Assembly: GCF_002161065.1 (NCBI RefSeq)
Contig: NZ_NFLV01000003.1
Location: forward strand, 62,001-126,000
Source: Eubacterium sp. An11
GTDB lineage: Bacteria; Bacillota; Clostridia; Lachnospirales; Lachnospiraceae
Reading direction: 5' to 3'
Length of the DNA: 64,000 nt
Under the pieces are notes generated by a model. That model searched no databases and was not told the DNA's origin. It worked only from the letters and a program-made list of their open reading frames with translations. Below are positions 1 through 9,645 of the stretch, piece after piece. Position 1 is the first letter of the stretch. Every line of letters starts with the position of its first letter. The translations under genes were made by a program, and so were the position numbers.

Positions 1-273
1 ACCGATTTTCCCGAACCCTGCCGCGTTAACCAGGATTTTCACATTGGGATTTTCTTTTTTTAACAGCTCATCTATCTGCATAAAAGATTCCTTTTTTGTC
101 AGATCACAGCGCATAGCACGAAAAGGATGCTTTAATTCCCTGCCAATCTCCTCAAGACGATCCTCTCTCCGGGCTATGCCCCAGATGGCGTCCAGTCTTT
201 CGTTTCTGTCAATCTGCCGGGCAAATTCCGTACCCAGTCCGCTGGAAGCGCCGGTGATGATTGCGATATCCAT
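1..273 (-). CDS. SDR-family oxidoreductase, C-terminus beyond window
   Basis: Short-chain dehydrogenase/reductase, an NAD(P)-dependent oxidoreductase of unknown substrate. Only the first 91 codons are here; the gene runs off the left edge. The N-terminus MDIAIITGASSGLG is the TGxxxGxG cofactor-binding loop of the Rossmann fold, and near residue 85 LVNAAGFG matches the NNAG strand motif. ATG at 273 follows GGGAGGA at good spacing on the minus strand. It is the last of a leftward run (hydrolase, P1 peptidase, esterase, SDR) with gaps near 30 bp or an overlap, so probably one operon. The catalytic YxxxK lies outside the window and cannot be checked. Confidence 0.85.
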   Translation of the reverse strand, partial: MDIAIITGASSGLGTEFARQIDRNERLDAIWGIARREDRLEEIGRELKHPFRAMRCDLTKKESFMQIDELLKKENPNVKILVNAAGFGKIG

Positions 274-305
274 TCTGTCATTCCTCCCTGTCCCAAAATG
301 AAATG

Positions 306-968
306 TCATTGCAGTATACTGACAATTCCCTTTGCCATACGATTAACAGCATCCTGAAAATGATTGCCGGGATTTTCCTCATAAATCGTATCAATCCCCT
401 GTATCTGATACCATCGGTAAAGCTCCCTTGTCCGCTCTTCCACAGTCTTCATGACGGGATTCTTCGTCTTTGCCTCTTTATTGCCCAGTGAAAAATACAG
501 CCGGACTGGCTTTCGGCAAAATCTATGCTCTTTGACAAAATCCAGAAAATCCGGATACCAGAACGAACCGGATGCACTTACTGCACGATCAAACAAATCC
601 GTCCGGTACAAAGCGTAAACAGCAAAAAGGCCTCCCAGAGAATATCCCGCCAACGCCATATATTCTGGCTTTGCAGAAATCTTCGCAAGGATATCCGGCA
701 GAATGGTTCCTGTCAGTTCCTTCAGATATCCATCGGCTTTCCCGGCAAAATCCTCTCCTCCTCGCATCACCGCCGGCGCCGGCCACGGAGTCATCTCTCT
801 GTTCCAGTCAAGGTTTCCGATCGCGGCCATAGAGAAATCCACGTCTGCCATACTGACCACGGAGTCATAAACCTGTTCACCCTCATTTTGTACAGTATTT
901 AAAAGAATGAGAGGAGCAGTGGAAGATGTGCTTTCGAATATTGTAATATCTTTTTGTATTGTGGACAT
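306..968 (-). CDS. Alpha/beta-hydrolase, putative esterase (Fes/IroE-like)
   Basis: Probable serine esterase of about 220 aa; substrate unknown. The nucleophile elbow GYSLGG places the catalytic Ser near residue 110, and a C-terminal NPGNHF supplies the likely catalytic His near 203. Length and the late NHF motif fit the putative-esterase family that includes enterobactin esterase-like proteins, but no siderophore genes are nearby, so that role is not implied. I start at 968 because GGAGGAATCATTC precedes that ATG; an upstream in-frame ATG at 986 has no such site. It sits 29 bp after the P1 peptidase and 32 bp before the SDR. No signal peptide, so cytoplasmic. Confidence 0.8.
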   Translation of the reverse strand: MSTIQKDITIFESTSSTAPLILLNTVQNEGEQVYDSVVSMADVDFSMAAIGNLDWNREMTPWPAPAVMRGGEDFAGKADGYLKELTGTILPDILAKISAKPEYMALAGYSLGGLFAVYALYRTDLFDRAVSASGSFWYPDFLDFVKEHRFCRKPVRLYFSLGNKEAKTKNPVMKTVEERTRELYRWYQIQGIDTIYEENPGNHFQDAVNRMAKGIVSILQ

Positions 969-997
969 GAATGATTCCTCCATCATAAAATAAAACT

Positions 998-1999
998 TTA
1001 TTTCTTATTTTCTCTGTCTTTCAACTCCCGATACGCCGGAAAACCATAGGCGCTCTCCGTATTAGTCACCGCCCGCACGATAGCCGCGCTCATCACCTCT
1101 GCAGCCAGTGTTCCCACCAGATCCTGGTCAGCTTTTATCTTTCCCGTCTCATTTCCAACCGACACTGCATAAATACTATCCCCGTCGGCACTGGTATGCA
1201 CCGGACGAATAGCACGGGCGTAACCATCCTGCGCCATACCGGCAATTTTACAAAGAGCCGGCTTTTTAAAATCTGCGTTAGTAATGACGACCCCAATCGT
1301 TGTGTTACCGGTAAATTTGTTATCTACAACATCTGTTCTGGCATACATTATTTCGACTGTATCCCGAAATGACTTTCTATCTTCTGTCAGAAGCCCGGCA
1401 ATTTTTTCTCCGGTTTTCCAATTATAAATATCTCCCAATGCATTGACTGCCACTACAGCGCCCACCTGCAGACTTCCGATCTGCACCGCATAGCTGCCGA
1501 TGCCGGACTTCATGCAATAATCCATTCCGGCAAACTTTCCTACCGTGGCACCGCATCCGGCGCCGTAACAGCCATCTCTGTAATTTCCTTTTTCTGCATT
1601 CACGCAGGCCTGATACCCCATGGCTTTATCCGGCCGCACCGACATATCTCCAACGGTCAGATCGAATAAATCCGCCTGACATACCAGCGGAACCTTTGTC
1701 ACACCCACATCAAAACCAATCCCTCTCTCCTCCAGATACTGCATGACACCACCAGCTGCATCCAGTCCGAAGGCACTGCCTCCGGCCAGCACAATTCCAT
1801 GGATTTCCTGCGCCGCCGCAAGAGGATTCATCAACTCCGACTCCCTCGATGCCGGACCGCCGCCCCGCACATCAAGTCCGGCCGCCATGCCATTCTCCGC
1901 CAGAATAACCGTACAGCCGGTGCCGGCCGATACATTTTCTGTCTGACCGATTTTGATATCTTTGATGGATTTTACATTTATTTCACGCAATCCTTCCAT
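998..1999 (-). CDS. P1 family peptidase (DmpA/NylC-like Ntn-hydrolase)
   Basis: Family S58/P1 peptidase, 333 aa, an N-terminal-nucleophile hydrolase that self-cleaves into two chains and acts as an aminopeptidase or amidase. The glycine-rich half (GIVLAGGSAFGLDAAGG around 68-84) is typical. The predicted autocleavage site is in FTGNTTIGVV, between Asn232 and Thr233, matching the Asn-Thr site of NylC-type enzymes, so Thr233 would become the nucleophile. The start overlaps the 3' end of the upstream hydrolase gene by 22 bp, so translation is probably coupled. Substrate is not readable from sequence; neighbours are esterases, which suggests catabolism of small esters or amides. Confidence 0.9.
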   Translation of the reverse strand: MEGLREINVKSIKDIKIGQTENVSAGTGCTVILAENGMAAGLDVRGGGPASRESELMNPLAAAQEIHGIVLAGGSAFGLDAAGGVMQYLEERGIGFDVGVTKVPLVCQADLFDLTVGDMSVRPDKAMGYQACVNAEKGNYRDGCYGAGCGATVGKFAGMDYCMKSGIGSYAVQIGSLQVGAVVAVNALGDIYNWKTGEKIAGLLTEDRKSFRDTVEIMYARTDVVDNKFTGNTTIGVVITNADFKKPALCKIAGMAQDGYARAIRPVHTSADGDSIYAVSVGNETGKIKADQDLVGTLAAEVMSAAIVRAVTNTESAYGFPAYRELKDRENKK

Positions 2000-2832
2000 T
2001 CTTTTTCATTATCCTCCACTTTCATATTCATGGTTTCTGATGTTATTTTTCTTTTGTTTTCCAGATACTGTAACATCCACTTTATTGCTTTATTATCATC
2101 ACTACCCGAAAAGCCGTGACCTGCACCAGGCAGCACATGTAAAACAGCGGAAGGATACGTCTTTTGTGCACGCTCCGCATATCCAACCGGCACAATCTCA
2201 TCCTTTCCGCCGTGAATGATCAGTACGTCTCCCGGATATTTCTGAATATTTTCATAAATATCATATACAAACAACCTCTCATAATACGCTCTTCCCAGTG
2301 TCATTCCCATATGGGAAACCGTATCCGGAACATTTTCCAGAGAACCAAACATTCTTTTTGCATCATCAAACAATACAAACGCCGGATACAGCAAAATCAT
2401 ACCTGCGATATCCTCACAATGGCTGGATGCAGTCATTGCAGAAACAACTCCTCCCTGACTGGCCCCAAGAAGAAATATCTGATTTTCATCCACATAATCC
2501 AGATCCTTTACCATACAGAGCACCGATTCCAAATCTTTCTGTTCCGAAAAAACGGACATATCAAAGACTGAGCCTTCACTGCGGCTACCCATACTGCCGC
2601 CACAAAAATCAAAACAATAAACTACATAGCCTGCTTTTGCCAGAACAGCGGCATACTCTTCTCCATTTGAAAAAGAGCCGCCAATACCATGAGAATAAAT
2701 CACCGCCGGGAATTTTACATCTGTATTATTTTCGTTGCCGACGGGACGGTATATGATGCCGAATATTTTATTGCCATCTCTTTTTGCAAAGAGAGCACTT
2801 TTCATAAATGAATTTTCATCGGATGTTTTCAT
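1978..2832 (-). CDS. Alpha/beta-hydrolase, cinnamoyl/feruloyl-esterase-like
   Basis: Cytoplasmic serine hydrolase of 284 aa. Visible elements are an oxyanion strand YSHGIGGS (about 46-53), nucleophile elbow GASQGG with Ser125, an acid-loop HGGKDEIVP near 210-218 with Asp, and GAGHGF with the catalytic His near 243. The GxSQGG plus HGxxDxxVP plus GAGHGF combination is typical of gut bacterial cinnamoyl/feruloyl esterases that release hydroxycinnamates from dietary fibre; that assignment is inference. First gene of the leftward run; the ATG follows AGAGG with a short T-rich spacer. Confidence 0.82.
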   Translation of the reverse strand: MKTSDENSFMKSALFAKRDGNKIFGIIYRPVGNENNTDVKFPAVIYSHGIGGSFSNGEEYAAVLAKAGYVVYCFDFCGGSMGSRSEGSVFDMSVFSEQKDLESVLCMVKDLDYVDENQIFLLGASQGGVVSAMTASSHCEDIAGMILLYPAFVLFDDAKRMFGSLENVPDTVSHMGMTLGRAYYERLFVYDIYENIQKYPGDVLIIHGGKDEIVPVGYAERAQKTYPSAVLHVLPGAGHGFSGSDDNKAIKWMLQYLENKRKITSETMNMKVEDNEKEWKDCVK

Positions 2833-3209
2833 AAAAAACCTCTTTTCTACTAAAAGTAAATTTCTTCTCTGACTGCACTATACGGTTTTTGATCAGCAAA
2901 TGACTTGCCAGGCTTAGAAAAGGTGGCATGAAATATCTTTTTGTCTGCTTTCCCATCAATCATCATAATTAATTCGCCCAATCTTAAAAATAACTGGTCT
3001 TATCCTGTCCGAACAGCAGGCAATCATTTCGTTTTCACGCTCCATCCAACCTTTCATGATGGAACCTCCCTGCAGTCCGGTATAAATGTATCGGCTGATG
3101 GAGTCCCAAAGTTCAGCACAGCGGGACATCTTAGGTCCGCCTGCCACAGTATCGGGATCCGCTGTGAGATGTGGCAGCCTACCACACCAGCACAGCAGAC
3201 CTCAAAAAA
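2833..3209. other. Intergenic region between hydrolase operon and CRISPR array 1
   Basis: 377 bp with no convincing gene. It must hold the promoter of the leftward hydrolase operon; I find no clear sigma-A pair. A 63-codon minus-strand frame (2956-3147) has an internal GGGAGG-ATG but no recognisable family. Bases 3161-3175 (GCTGTGAGATGTGGC) resemble the end of the array 1 repeat and lie 34 bp, one spacer length, from the first clear repeat, so a fully decayed terminal repeat is possible. Confidence 0.4.
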
Positions 3210-4826
3210 ATTTCTGCTCTCACATCTCTGCGAGATGTGACGGAGGAACCGGAGGCAGAGCCGCAGGAAGAGACAGCATTTCTACTCTCACATCTCTGCG
3301 AGATGTGACACTTATTACGAAGAAAGTAATAAGTCATATATGAAAATTTCTACTCTCACATCTCTGCGAGATGTGACGGAGAAACCACCAGAAAAGAAGC
3401 ACCACCAGACCAATTTCTACTCTCACATCTCTGCGAGATGTGACCTGTCAGATTGCCACTGCCTGTCGCCTGAGATATTTCTACTCTCACATCTCTGCGA
3501 GATGTGACTATTGCAGTATACATATATTACGGCAGATTAATAAATTTCTACTCTCACATCTCTGCGAGATGTGACATATTTCACAATTACCATTTACCTT
3601 TGCTTCTGATTTCTACTCTCACATCTCTGCGAGATGTGACCGAAAATGTTTTTTTGAATCTGGAAGAATTTGCTATTTCTACTCTCACATCTCTGCGAGA
3701 TGTGACTTGATTGCCTCACGGGGAACCCGTGCCGGATTGATTTCTACTCTCACATCTCTGCGAGATGTGACGGCGACCCGGGAGCCGGCAAGACGCGGCT
3801 CGCGAAATTTCTACTCTCACATCTCTGCGAGATGTGACATGGAGTTCGGGGCGTTCGACGGCGGATATGACATTTCTACTCTCACATCTCTGCGAGATGT
3901 GACCTTCGTAATCTAAAGATTTCCGTGCATTATACTCATTTCTACTCTCACATCTCTGCGAGATGTGACTTTTTGCCCGGAGTTTACCGCATTGGTAAAA
4001 TCATTTCTACTCTCACATCTCTGCGAGATGTGACACAAAAACAAGCGTCCGGCCATACCGGACAGACATTTCTACTCTCACATCTCTGCGAGATGTGACA
4101 ATCTTTTGAGCATTATTTATCTGAGTATAGGATATTTCTACTCTCACATCTCTGCGAGATGTGACTTGTGACATTGCCACCGAACAATGCGGACATATAA
4201 ATTTCTACTCTCACATCTCTGCGAGATGTGACGGAGCGGAAGTAAAGGAAAGAAAAACCACCAGAATTTCTACTCTCACATCTCTGCGAGATGTGACCTT
4301 CACGGACTATACCGTGGATGCCGAAGTACTGATTTCTACTCTCACATCTCTGCGAGATGTGACCATAATGGAATTATCACCTAGAAAACGAATCGATAAT
4401 TTCTACTCTCACATCTCTGCGAGATGTGACTTTATTGATTCATACAATAACTTCATTTCTGGAGATTTCTACTCTCACATCTCTGCGAGATGTGACGTCG
4501 TACAGTGGGCCATATACCTCCAAGTCAACAATTTCTACTCTCACATCTCTGCGAGATGTGACGATGTTCGTTAAACAACGTGGCGAGGGTATGCAATTTC
4601 TACTCTCACATCTCTGCGAGATGTGACTGGCATAGACACATCGTGTCCTCCCCATCTTCAGATTTCTACTCTCACATCTCTGCGAGATGTGACTACACCG
4701 GGACGGGAGTGGAAGTGTTCAACACCGATTTCTACTCTCACATCTCTGCGAGATGTGACCTGGTAAATCCCACTGGGCAGGCAACTGATGCGGCATTTCT
4801 ACTCTCACATCTCTGCGAGATGTGAC
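3210..4826 (-). CRISPR. CRISPR array 1, type I-C, 25 repeats / 24 spacers
   Basis: Twenty-five 32-nt repeats, the first at 3210-3241 and the last at 4795-4826, with spacers of 32-36 nt. On the transcribed minus strand each repeat begins GTCACATCTC, has a perfect 8-bp stem (CACATCTC/GAGATGTG) with a 3-nt loop, and ends AGAGTAGAAAT. All copies appear identical except the left-most (TTTCTGCTC instead of TTTCTACTC), which marks the leader-distal, oldest end; the leader is therefore on the right. The GTC...GAAAT layout is that of type I-C repeats. The cas operon is 3.4 kb to the right, beyond array 2. Many spacers are open in one plus-strand frame, and 3772-3806 encodes a P-loop. Confidence 0.98.
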
Positions 4827-5129
4827 CGCTATATATAGTGATTAATAATTTTCAAACTACAAAATATTCGAATAGTAAAAAAATATTATTAGATAAAACA
4901 CAAAAGTTTCTAAAATACTTGCAAAAAAAGTAATCTTTTTGGCGAAGTCCTTAGATAATAAAGTATAACTACAGGTTCGCCTTTCTACGTGTAAATATAT
5001 AGTTATTCTTCTACAATTAATTCAATATAACACAAATTTGTATCCGGTTACTGATCATACTCAAATTAGTATTCTCATACTCATTCAGACTTTACTCCTT
5101 AAAGAGTTGTCCTTCAAGCCATACTAATT
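4827..5129 (-). promoter_or_regulatory. Leader of array 1
   Basis: About 300 bp of strongly AT-rich DNA between array 1 and the distal repeat of array 2; no gene. Next to the first repeat is CGCTATATATAGTG (4827-4840), which aligns with the same position of the two other leaders. An inverted repeat spans 4941-4981 (GGCGAAGTCC ... CAGGTTCGCC), 114 bp from the repeat, and recurs at the same distance in all three leaders. I could not pick a convincing promoter by eye. Confidence 0.8.
4941..4981. repeat. Leader inverted-repeat element, array 1 copy
   Basis: Arms GGCGAA(GTCC) and (CAGG)TTCGCC separated so that the element is exactly 41 bp outer edge to outer edge. The same 41-bp architecture occurs at 8170-8210 and 18913-18953. 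The arms are the least AT-rich part of the leader. Confidence 0.85.
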
Positions 5130-8054
5130 ATTTCTACTTCTATATCTCTCATGGGACATAACTAAACACTTCCACATACTCGATGATTCAATCTCCATTT
5201 TTACTCCCATGCCCCTCGCGGGGCATGACCGGAAGCCACACTAATCACGGTTGGTTGGATAAAAATTTCTACTCCCATGCCCCTCGCGGGGCATGACGGA
5301 CTAAGCCTATGGTTGTTCGATTGGAAGGCAATTTCTACTCCCATGCCCCTCGCGGGGCATGACACCGGGTAACGATTGCTGTTCCACAGCTTACCGATTT
5401 CTACTCCCATGCCCCTCGCGGGGCATGACGTTATACACCAATTGAAAGGGGTGGAAGTCGTAGATTTCTACTCCCATGCCCCTCGCGGGGCATGACAAGC
5501 TCTCGACAAAGGATTCGCGGACACATTAAAAAATTTCTACTCCCATGCCCCTCGCGGGGCATGACGACGAGATCGTACTGCAGCCAACTGCCCCAGAGAG
5601 AATTTCTACTCCCATGCCCCTCGCGGGGCATGACATACAGCGGATTGTAAAATCCTGCATTGAATCTTTAAATTTCTACTCCCATGCCCCTCGCGGGGCA
5701 TGACAGACCCCGGGCCCGAAGGACACCGGAGTACGTTCCAATTTCTACTCCCATGCCCCTCGCGGGGCATGACGATGTAAATATCAAGTATTTAGATGCT
5801 GTGCTAATTTCTACTCCCATGCCCCTCGCGGGGCATGACGGCAGCATCCGGATCATGTACTCAAAATCATTCCATTTCTACTCCCATGCCCCTCGCGGGG
5901 CATGACGAAAAGCTGAGAAAGGAACTGCAGGGTGTCTCGGATTTCTACTCCCATGCCCCTCGCGGGGCATGACTGGCGTTTACCGAATCCTTGGCATGCA
6001 GATCAAAATTTCTACTCCCATGCCCCTCGCGGGGCATGACGTATAAATAGTTTGAAAATTGTGATGGATTTAGATTTCTACTCCCATGCCCCTCGCGGGG
6101 CATGACCAGTATTTTCAACATGTAATCCATCATTATCAAATTTCTACTCCCATGCCCCTCGCGGGGCATGACAAAGAAAACCTTGCCGCAATCATTGAAT
6201 TTACCGATTTCTACTCCCATGCCCCTCGCGGGGCATGACGGACAACCCGCAGAACACAACCAGCGTGTGCTGGATTTCTACTCCCATGCCCCTCGCGGGG
6301 CATGACGTATTAACCGGATTATTCACCGAGGCGATAAAAAATTTCTACTCCCATGCCCCTCGCGGGGCATGACAACACAGCAGCCACGGAAGGTGGCGGC
6401 GACCGCATTTCTACTCCCATGCCCCTCGCGGGGCATGACCACCGGTCATCGGCTCCCCGCAATGGCCACAAAAATTTCTACTCCCATGCCCCTCGCGGGG
6501 CATGACGCTCATACTCTGCAAGCCGCGCCGCCCTTTTGGATTTCTACTCCCATGCCCCTCGCGGGGCATGACAACGAGGAAGAAATATCAGAAACACAAT
6601 CCTATGATTTCTACTCCCATGCCCCTCGCGGGGCATGACGGATAATTTCTTCCGGGTGCCGTGGAAGGTCTGGAAAATTTCTACTCCCATGCCCCTCGCG
6701 GGGCATGACGGCGCAGGTAATGATCCCGGCGGCCACCTACACCATTTCTACTCCCATGCCCCTCGCGGGGCATGACACGGCTGGCCGGAGAAATCAGTTC
6801 TCTTTCCGGGATTTCTACTCCCATGCCCCTCGCGGGGCATGACACAGTACCGCTCTGAAAGACATTCAGGATATGATCATTTCTACTCCCATGCCCCTCG
6901 CGGGGCATGACAAATACGATATCGGAGACACAGGCGGCCTGACATTATTTCTACTCCCATGCCCCTCGCGGGGCATGACCGCCACAGAGGGCGATTCTGC
7001 CATGGGAATGCTATTTCTACTCCCATGCCCCTCGCGGGGCATGACTGGAATCCGGGGCGCTGCATTCTACACCGCCAAAGAAAATTTCTACTCCCATGCC
7101 CCTCGCGGGGCATGACATTTTACACACGGCAGACTGGCATCTTGGACAATTCAATTTCTACTCCCATGCCCCTCGCGGGGCATGACTTTCTGGAAGATGG
7201 GAAGGAGGTGGAACAAATAGATTTCTACTCCCATGCCCCTCGCGGGGCATGACGGCGCGGAGGTCAAAGCGTACAGCCGAAGAAACATTTCTACTCCCAT
7301 GCCCCTCGCGGGGCATGACGATAAAGCCGAAAGGCCGTATAAATACAGGGAGATTTCTACTCCCATGCCCCTCGCGGGGCATGACCAACAGAGGAATTGA
7401 TAAATTGCTGACATTCGGAAATTTCTACTCCCATGCCCCTCGCGGGGCATGACGTGCGCCTGGAAGACTGCCGGATGATCCTGCAGATTTCTACTCCCAT
7501 GCCCCTCGCGGGGCATGACGAGAGTAACAGAGTGGTATGACAATGGGCTGCGCGATTTCTACTCCCATGCCCCTCGCGGGGCATGACTTCGAGGCAGATT
7601 GAGTATGACTATGACGCGGCGAATTTCTACTCCCATGCCCCTCGCGGGGCATGACGCTGCTTGCGGTGGAACTGGAGACGATGGAACTGATTTCTACTCC
7701 CATGCCCCTCGCGGGGCATGACTTCCGGCCGGCTGCTGCGAGGAGCTCGTTGAAGATTTCTACTCCCATGCCCCTCGCGGGGCATGACCCGGTGATTCTG
7801 CCGATATGGTGGACACAGCAGAAATTTCTACTCCCATGCCCCTCGCGGGGCATGACGCGGCTATGTGATGGCCTATGAACGGAAGGACGATTTCTACTCC
7901 CATGCCCCTCGCGGGGCATGACTGTAAGCATATTTGCGGAAATAATATTTATGATATTTCTACTCCCATGCCCCTCGCGGGGCATGACATGAAATCGGCT
8001 GCCTCTTGTTTAATCACAACAATTTCTACTCCCATGCCCCTCGCGGGGCATGAC
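5130..8054 (-). CRISPR. CRISPR array 2, type I-C, 44 repeats / 43 spacers
   Basis: Forty-three near-identical 33-nt repeats from 5197-5229 to 8022-8054, plus one degenerate distal repeat at 5130-5162 that keeps ATTTCTACTT and part of the stem. On the transcribed minus strand the repeat begins GTCATGCCCC, has a perfect 8-bp stem (CATGCCCC/GGGGCATG) with loop TCGC, and ends GGGAGTAGAAAT. Spacers are mostly 33-36 nt; the one at 7046-7083 is 38. The repeat at 5197 has one substitution (ATTTTTACT). The array directly follows cas2 on the same strand, the standard I-C arrangement, with the leader at 8055-8217. Open frames seen on both strands through the array arise from the repeat itself. Confidence 0.98.
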
Positions 8055-8217
8055 CGCTACATTTCGTGAACAAAAGCAATCACGCCACCAAATATGGAGA
8101 GGCAGACTTTATTTTTTGATTTTTAATAGCAAAAATGAAAAATATTCAATCGTTTTTACTATAATTATCGGCGAACCTGCTGGTATTTTTCATATTACCA
8201 CAGGTTCGCCGAAAGGT
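8055..8217 (-). promoter_or_regulatory. Leader of array 2
   Basis: The 163 bp between cas2 and array 2. CGCTACATTTCGTG abuts the first repeat (8055-8068). The inverted repeat CGGCGAACCTG/CAGGTTCGCCG (8169-8211) is 11 bp perfect and is extended inward by TGGTA/TACCA, making it the strongest of the three leader palindromes. On the minus strand it is followed by ATAATTATAG rather than a T-run, so it is not an obvious terminator for the cas operon. Confidence 0.8.
8170..8210. repeat. Leader inverted-repeat element, array 2 copy
   Basis: GGCGAACCTG and CAGGTTCGCC, exactly 41 bp outer edge to outer edge and 115 bp from the first repeat. Lies just past the cas2 stop, so it could also shape the end of the cas mRNA. 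Confidence 0.85.
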
Positions 8218-8508
8218 TCAAATGATGATTACTCCTTCCGGGTCGTAAGTTTCTTTTGCTCCAATGTGTTCGACGCGGCGTTTCCAGTTGTTACCCAAAT
8301 AGTAGAAACGCAGGCTGTCCATTTTTTTGTCTATCAGTTTTTCCAGTCTGTCTTTGAGTTTCAGAAAAGCAGAATAGTCCAGGTCAGCTTCAAAAACAGA
8401 GTTCTGTACGCGCTGTGCATGATTTTGACATTCTTTCGCCACTTTTCGCAGGCGTTTACGTCCAGATGTAGTGGCTGTGTTCACATCGTAACAGATCAAA
8501 ACCATCAT
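8218..8508 (-). CDS. cas2: CRISPR-associated endoribonuclease Cas2 (type I-C)
   Basis: Cas2, 96 aa, the dimeric scaffold of the Cas1-Cas2 integrase. The N-terminus MMVLICYDVNT is the ferredoxin-fold first strand carrying the conserved Asp, and VQNSVFEADLD is the family's second signature. I start at the ATG at 8508, which has CAGGTGAG at good spacing; a longer frame to 8529 lacks an ATG there. Last gene of the operon and the only one separated by a gap (114 bp) from its upstream neighbour cas1; that gap carries a 12-bp direct repeat (GATTGACCAATA at 8543 and 8593). Confidence 0.95.
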   Translation of the reverse strand: MMVLICYDVNTATTSGRKRLRKVAKECQNHAQRVQNSVFEADLDYSAFLKLKDRLEKLIDKKMDSLRFYYLGNNWKRRVEHIGAKETYDPEGVIII

Positions 8509-8622
8509 ATTTCTCACCTGCCTTTTCATTTTCGATTATTTCGATTGACCAATACTCACCCTGTTTCACCCGGCTACATCATTAATTTATCAGATTGACC
8601 AATATTTTCCTGATTTGCCCTG

Positions 8623-9645
8623 CTATTTCATCAGAAAAGACGGATATTCCTCAATGTCTCCACGAACATATTTTGCCAGCAGGTTGCTCTGTACGTAAGG
8701 CAGCAGTCCCAGCGGGATTTTCTGTTTCAAATAAGGATGCTGCATGGTGCTGCGTTTTTTCTCCTGCCAGCGGGCCAGAACTTTTTTGCGTCCTTCTTCA
8801 TTGAGATATACGGCGCCTGATATCTGTGTTTCAAAGTCATTTTCTTTGATGATCTGGAGATTCAGGAGGGTGATGACAAACCGCTCAACAATACAACGGG
8901 ACTCCTCTACCATATCGCAGGCGAGAGAAGTCCGGCCGCTACGCAGAGAATGACAGTATCCGATATAGCTGTCAAGGCCCACTGTTTCCAAAGCGGCGGC
9001 AAATTCGCTGGTTGCCAATGTATAGACGAAGGAAAGCAGCGCATTTACCGGATCGAGAGGCGGTCTTTTTGTACGAAGTTCAAAAGTAAACGGCACTTTT
9101 TCATTGGTAATAAGCCTGTCAAAAATGGAAAAAAAGCTCTGTGCACAGTAGCCCTCAATTCCCATGACCTCCTCCGTGTTTTGGGCCTGATATACATTTT
9201 CTATTCCGTTGGACAAAATGTTCTGTACATTCTGGATTTTCTCGTCCTGGCGAAGAGCAGGATTATCATGGAGTGTACGGCGGATAAGCTGCCTGGTATT
9301 GCTGAACTTAGCTGCCATGGTATTTTGAGCCAGCTGAAGACCGTTCTCCCTGAAACAGTCGATCTGAGCAACCCGGAGAAATACATTTCCTTTCGTCTCA
9401 CCGCAGACTTTCGCCAGAAATTTTCCCTGAGGCGAAATGAAATTAATGGGGATGGTTTTGCTGACACATTTTCCCATGAGAGCCGGGGAGCATCCGATAT
9501 AATTAAAGCAGACAATGTTTTCAATGTTTTCAAATGGAATACGGAGCTTTGTCTCTCCATCGATTTTACAGACCAGATTTTCTCCGTCCAGAGTGAGGTA
9601 AGCCATTTCATTGGTCACATAAATAGTATTCAAAAGTTTTCTCAT
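8623..9645 (-). CDS. cas1: CRISPR-associated endonuclease Cas1 (type I-C)
   Basis: Cas1, 340 aa, the metal-dependent integrase that inserts new spacers. The N-terminal beta domain begins MRKLLNTIYVTNEMAYL, typical of I-C Cas1. The helical domain holds the metal ligands: Glu in EVMGIEGYCAQ, His in IGYCHSLRSGR and Asp in SLACDMVEE. The start at 9645 overlaps the cas4 stop (ATGA at 9642-9645), so translation is coupled; a longer upstream frame is just cas4 read in another frame. A full set of catalytic residues suggests adaptation is active. Confidence 0.96.
   Translation of the reverse strand: MRKLLNTIYVTNEMAYLTLDGENLVCKIDGETKLRIPFENIENIVCFNYIGCSPALMGKCVSKTIPINFISPQGKFLAKVCGETKGNVFLRVAQIDCFRENGLQLAQNTMAAKFSNTRQLIRRTLHDNPALRQDEKIQNVQNILSNGIENVYQAQNTEEVMGIEGYCAQSFFSIFDRLITNEKVPFTFELRTKRPPLDPVNALLSFVYTLATSEFAAALETVGLDSYIGYCHSLRSGRTSLACDMVEESRCIVERFVITLLNLQIIKENDFETQISGAVYLNEEGRKKVLARWQEKKRSTMQHPYLKQKIPLGLLPYVQSNLLAKYVRGDIEEYPSFLMK

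Noticed and set aside
3144-3175. Possible fully decayed repeat left of array 1
   Set aside because: Only the last 15 bases match and a longer frame runs through the region; spacing is suggestive but not enough to count it as a repeat.
5201-7985. Long open frames through the arrays with repeated peptides such as MPREGHGSRN
   Set aside because: Generated by the repeat sequence on both strands; no ribosome sites and spacers are heterogeneous.
8169-8211. Palindrome after cas2 as a cas operon terminator
   Set aside because: No T-run on the minus strand, and the same element occurs in two leaders that do not follow cas2.
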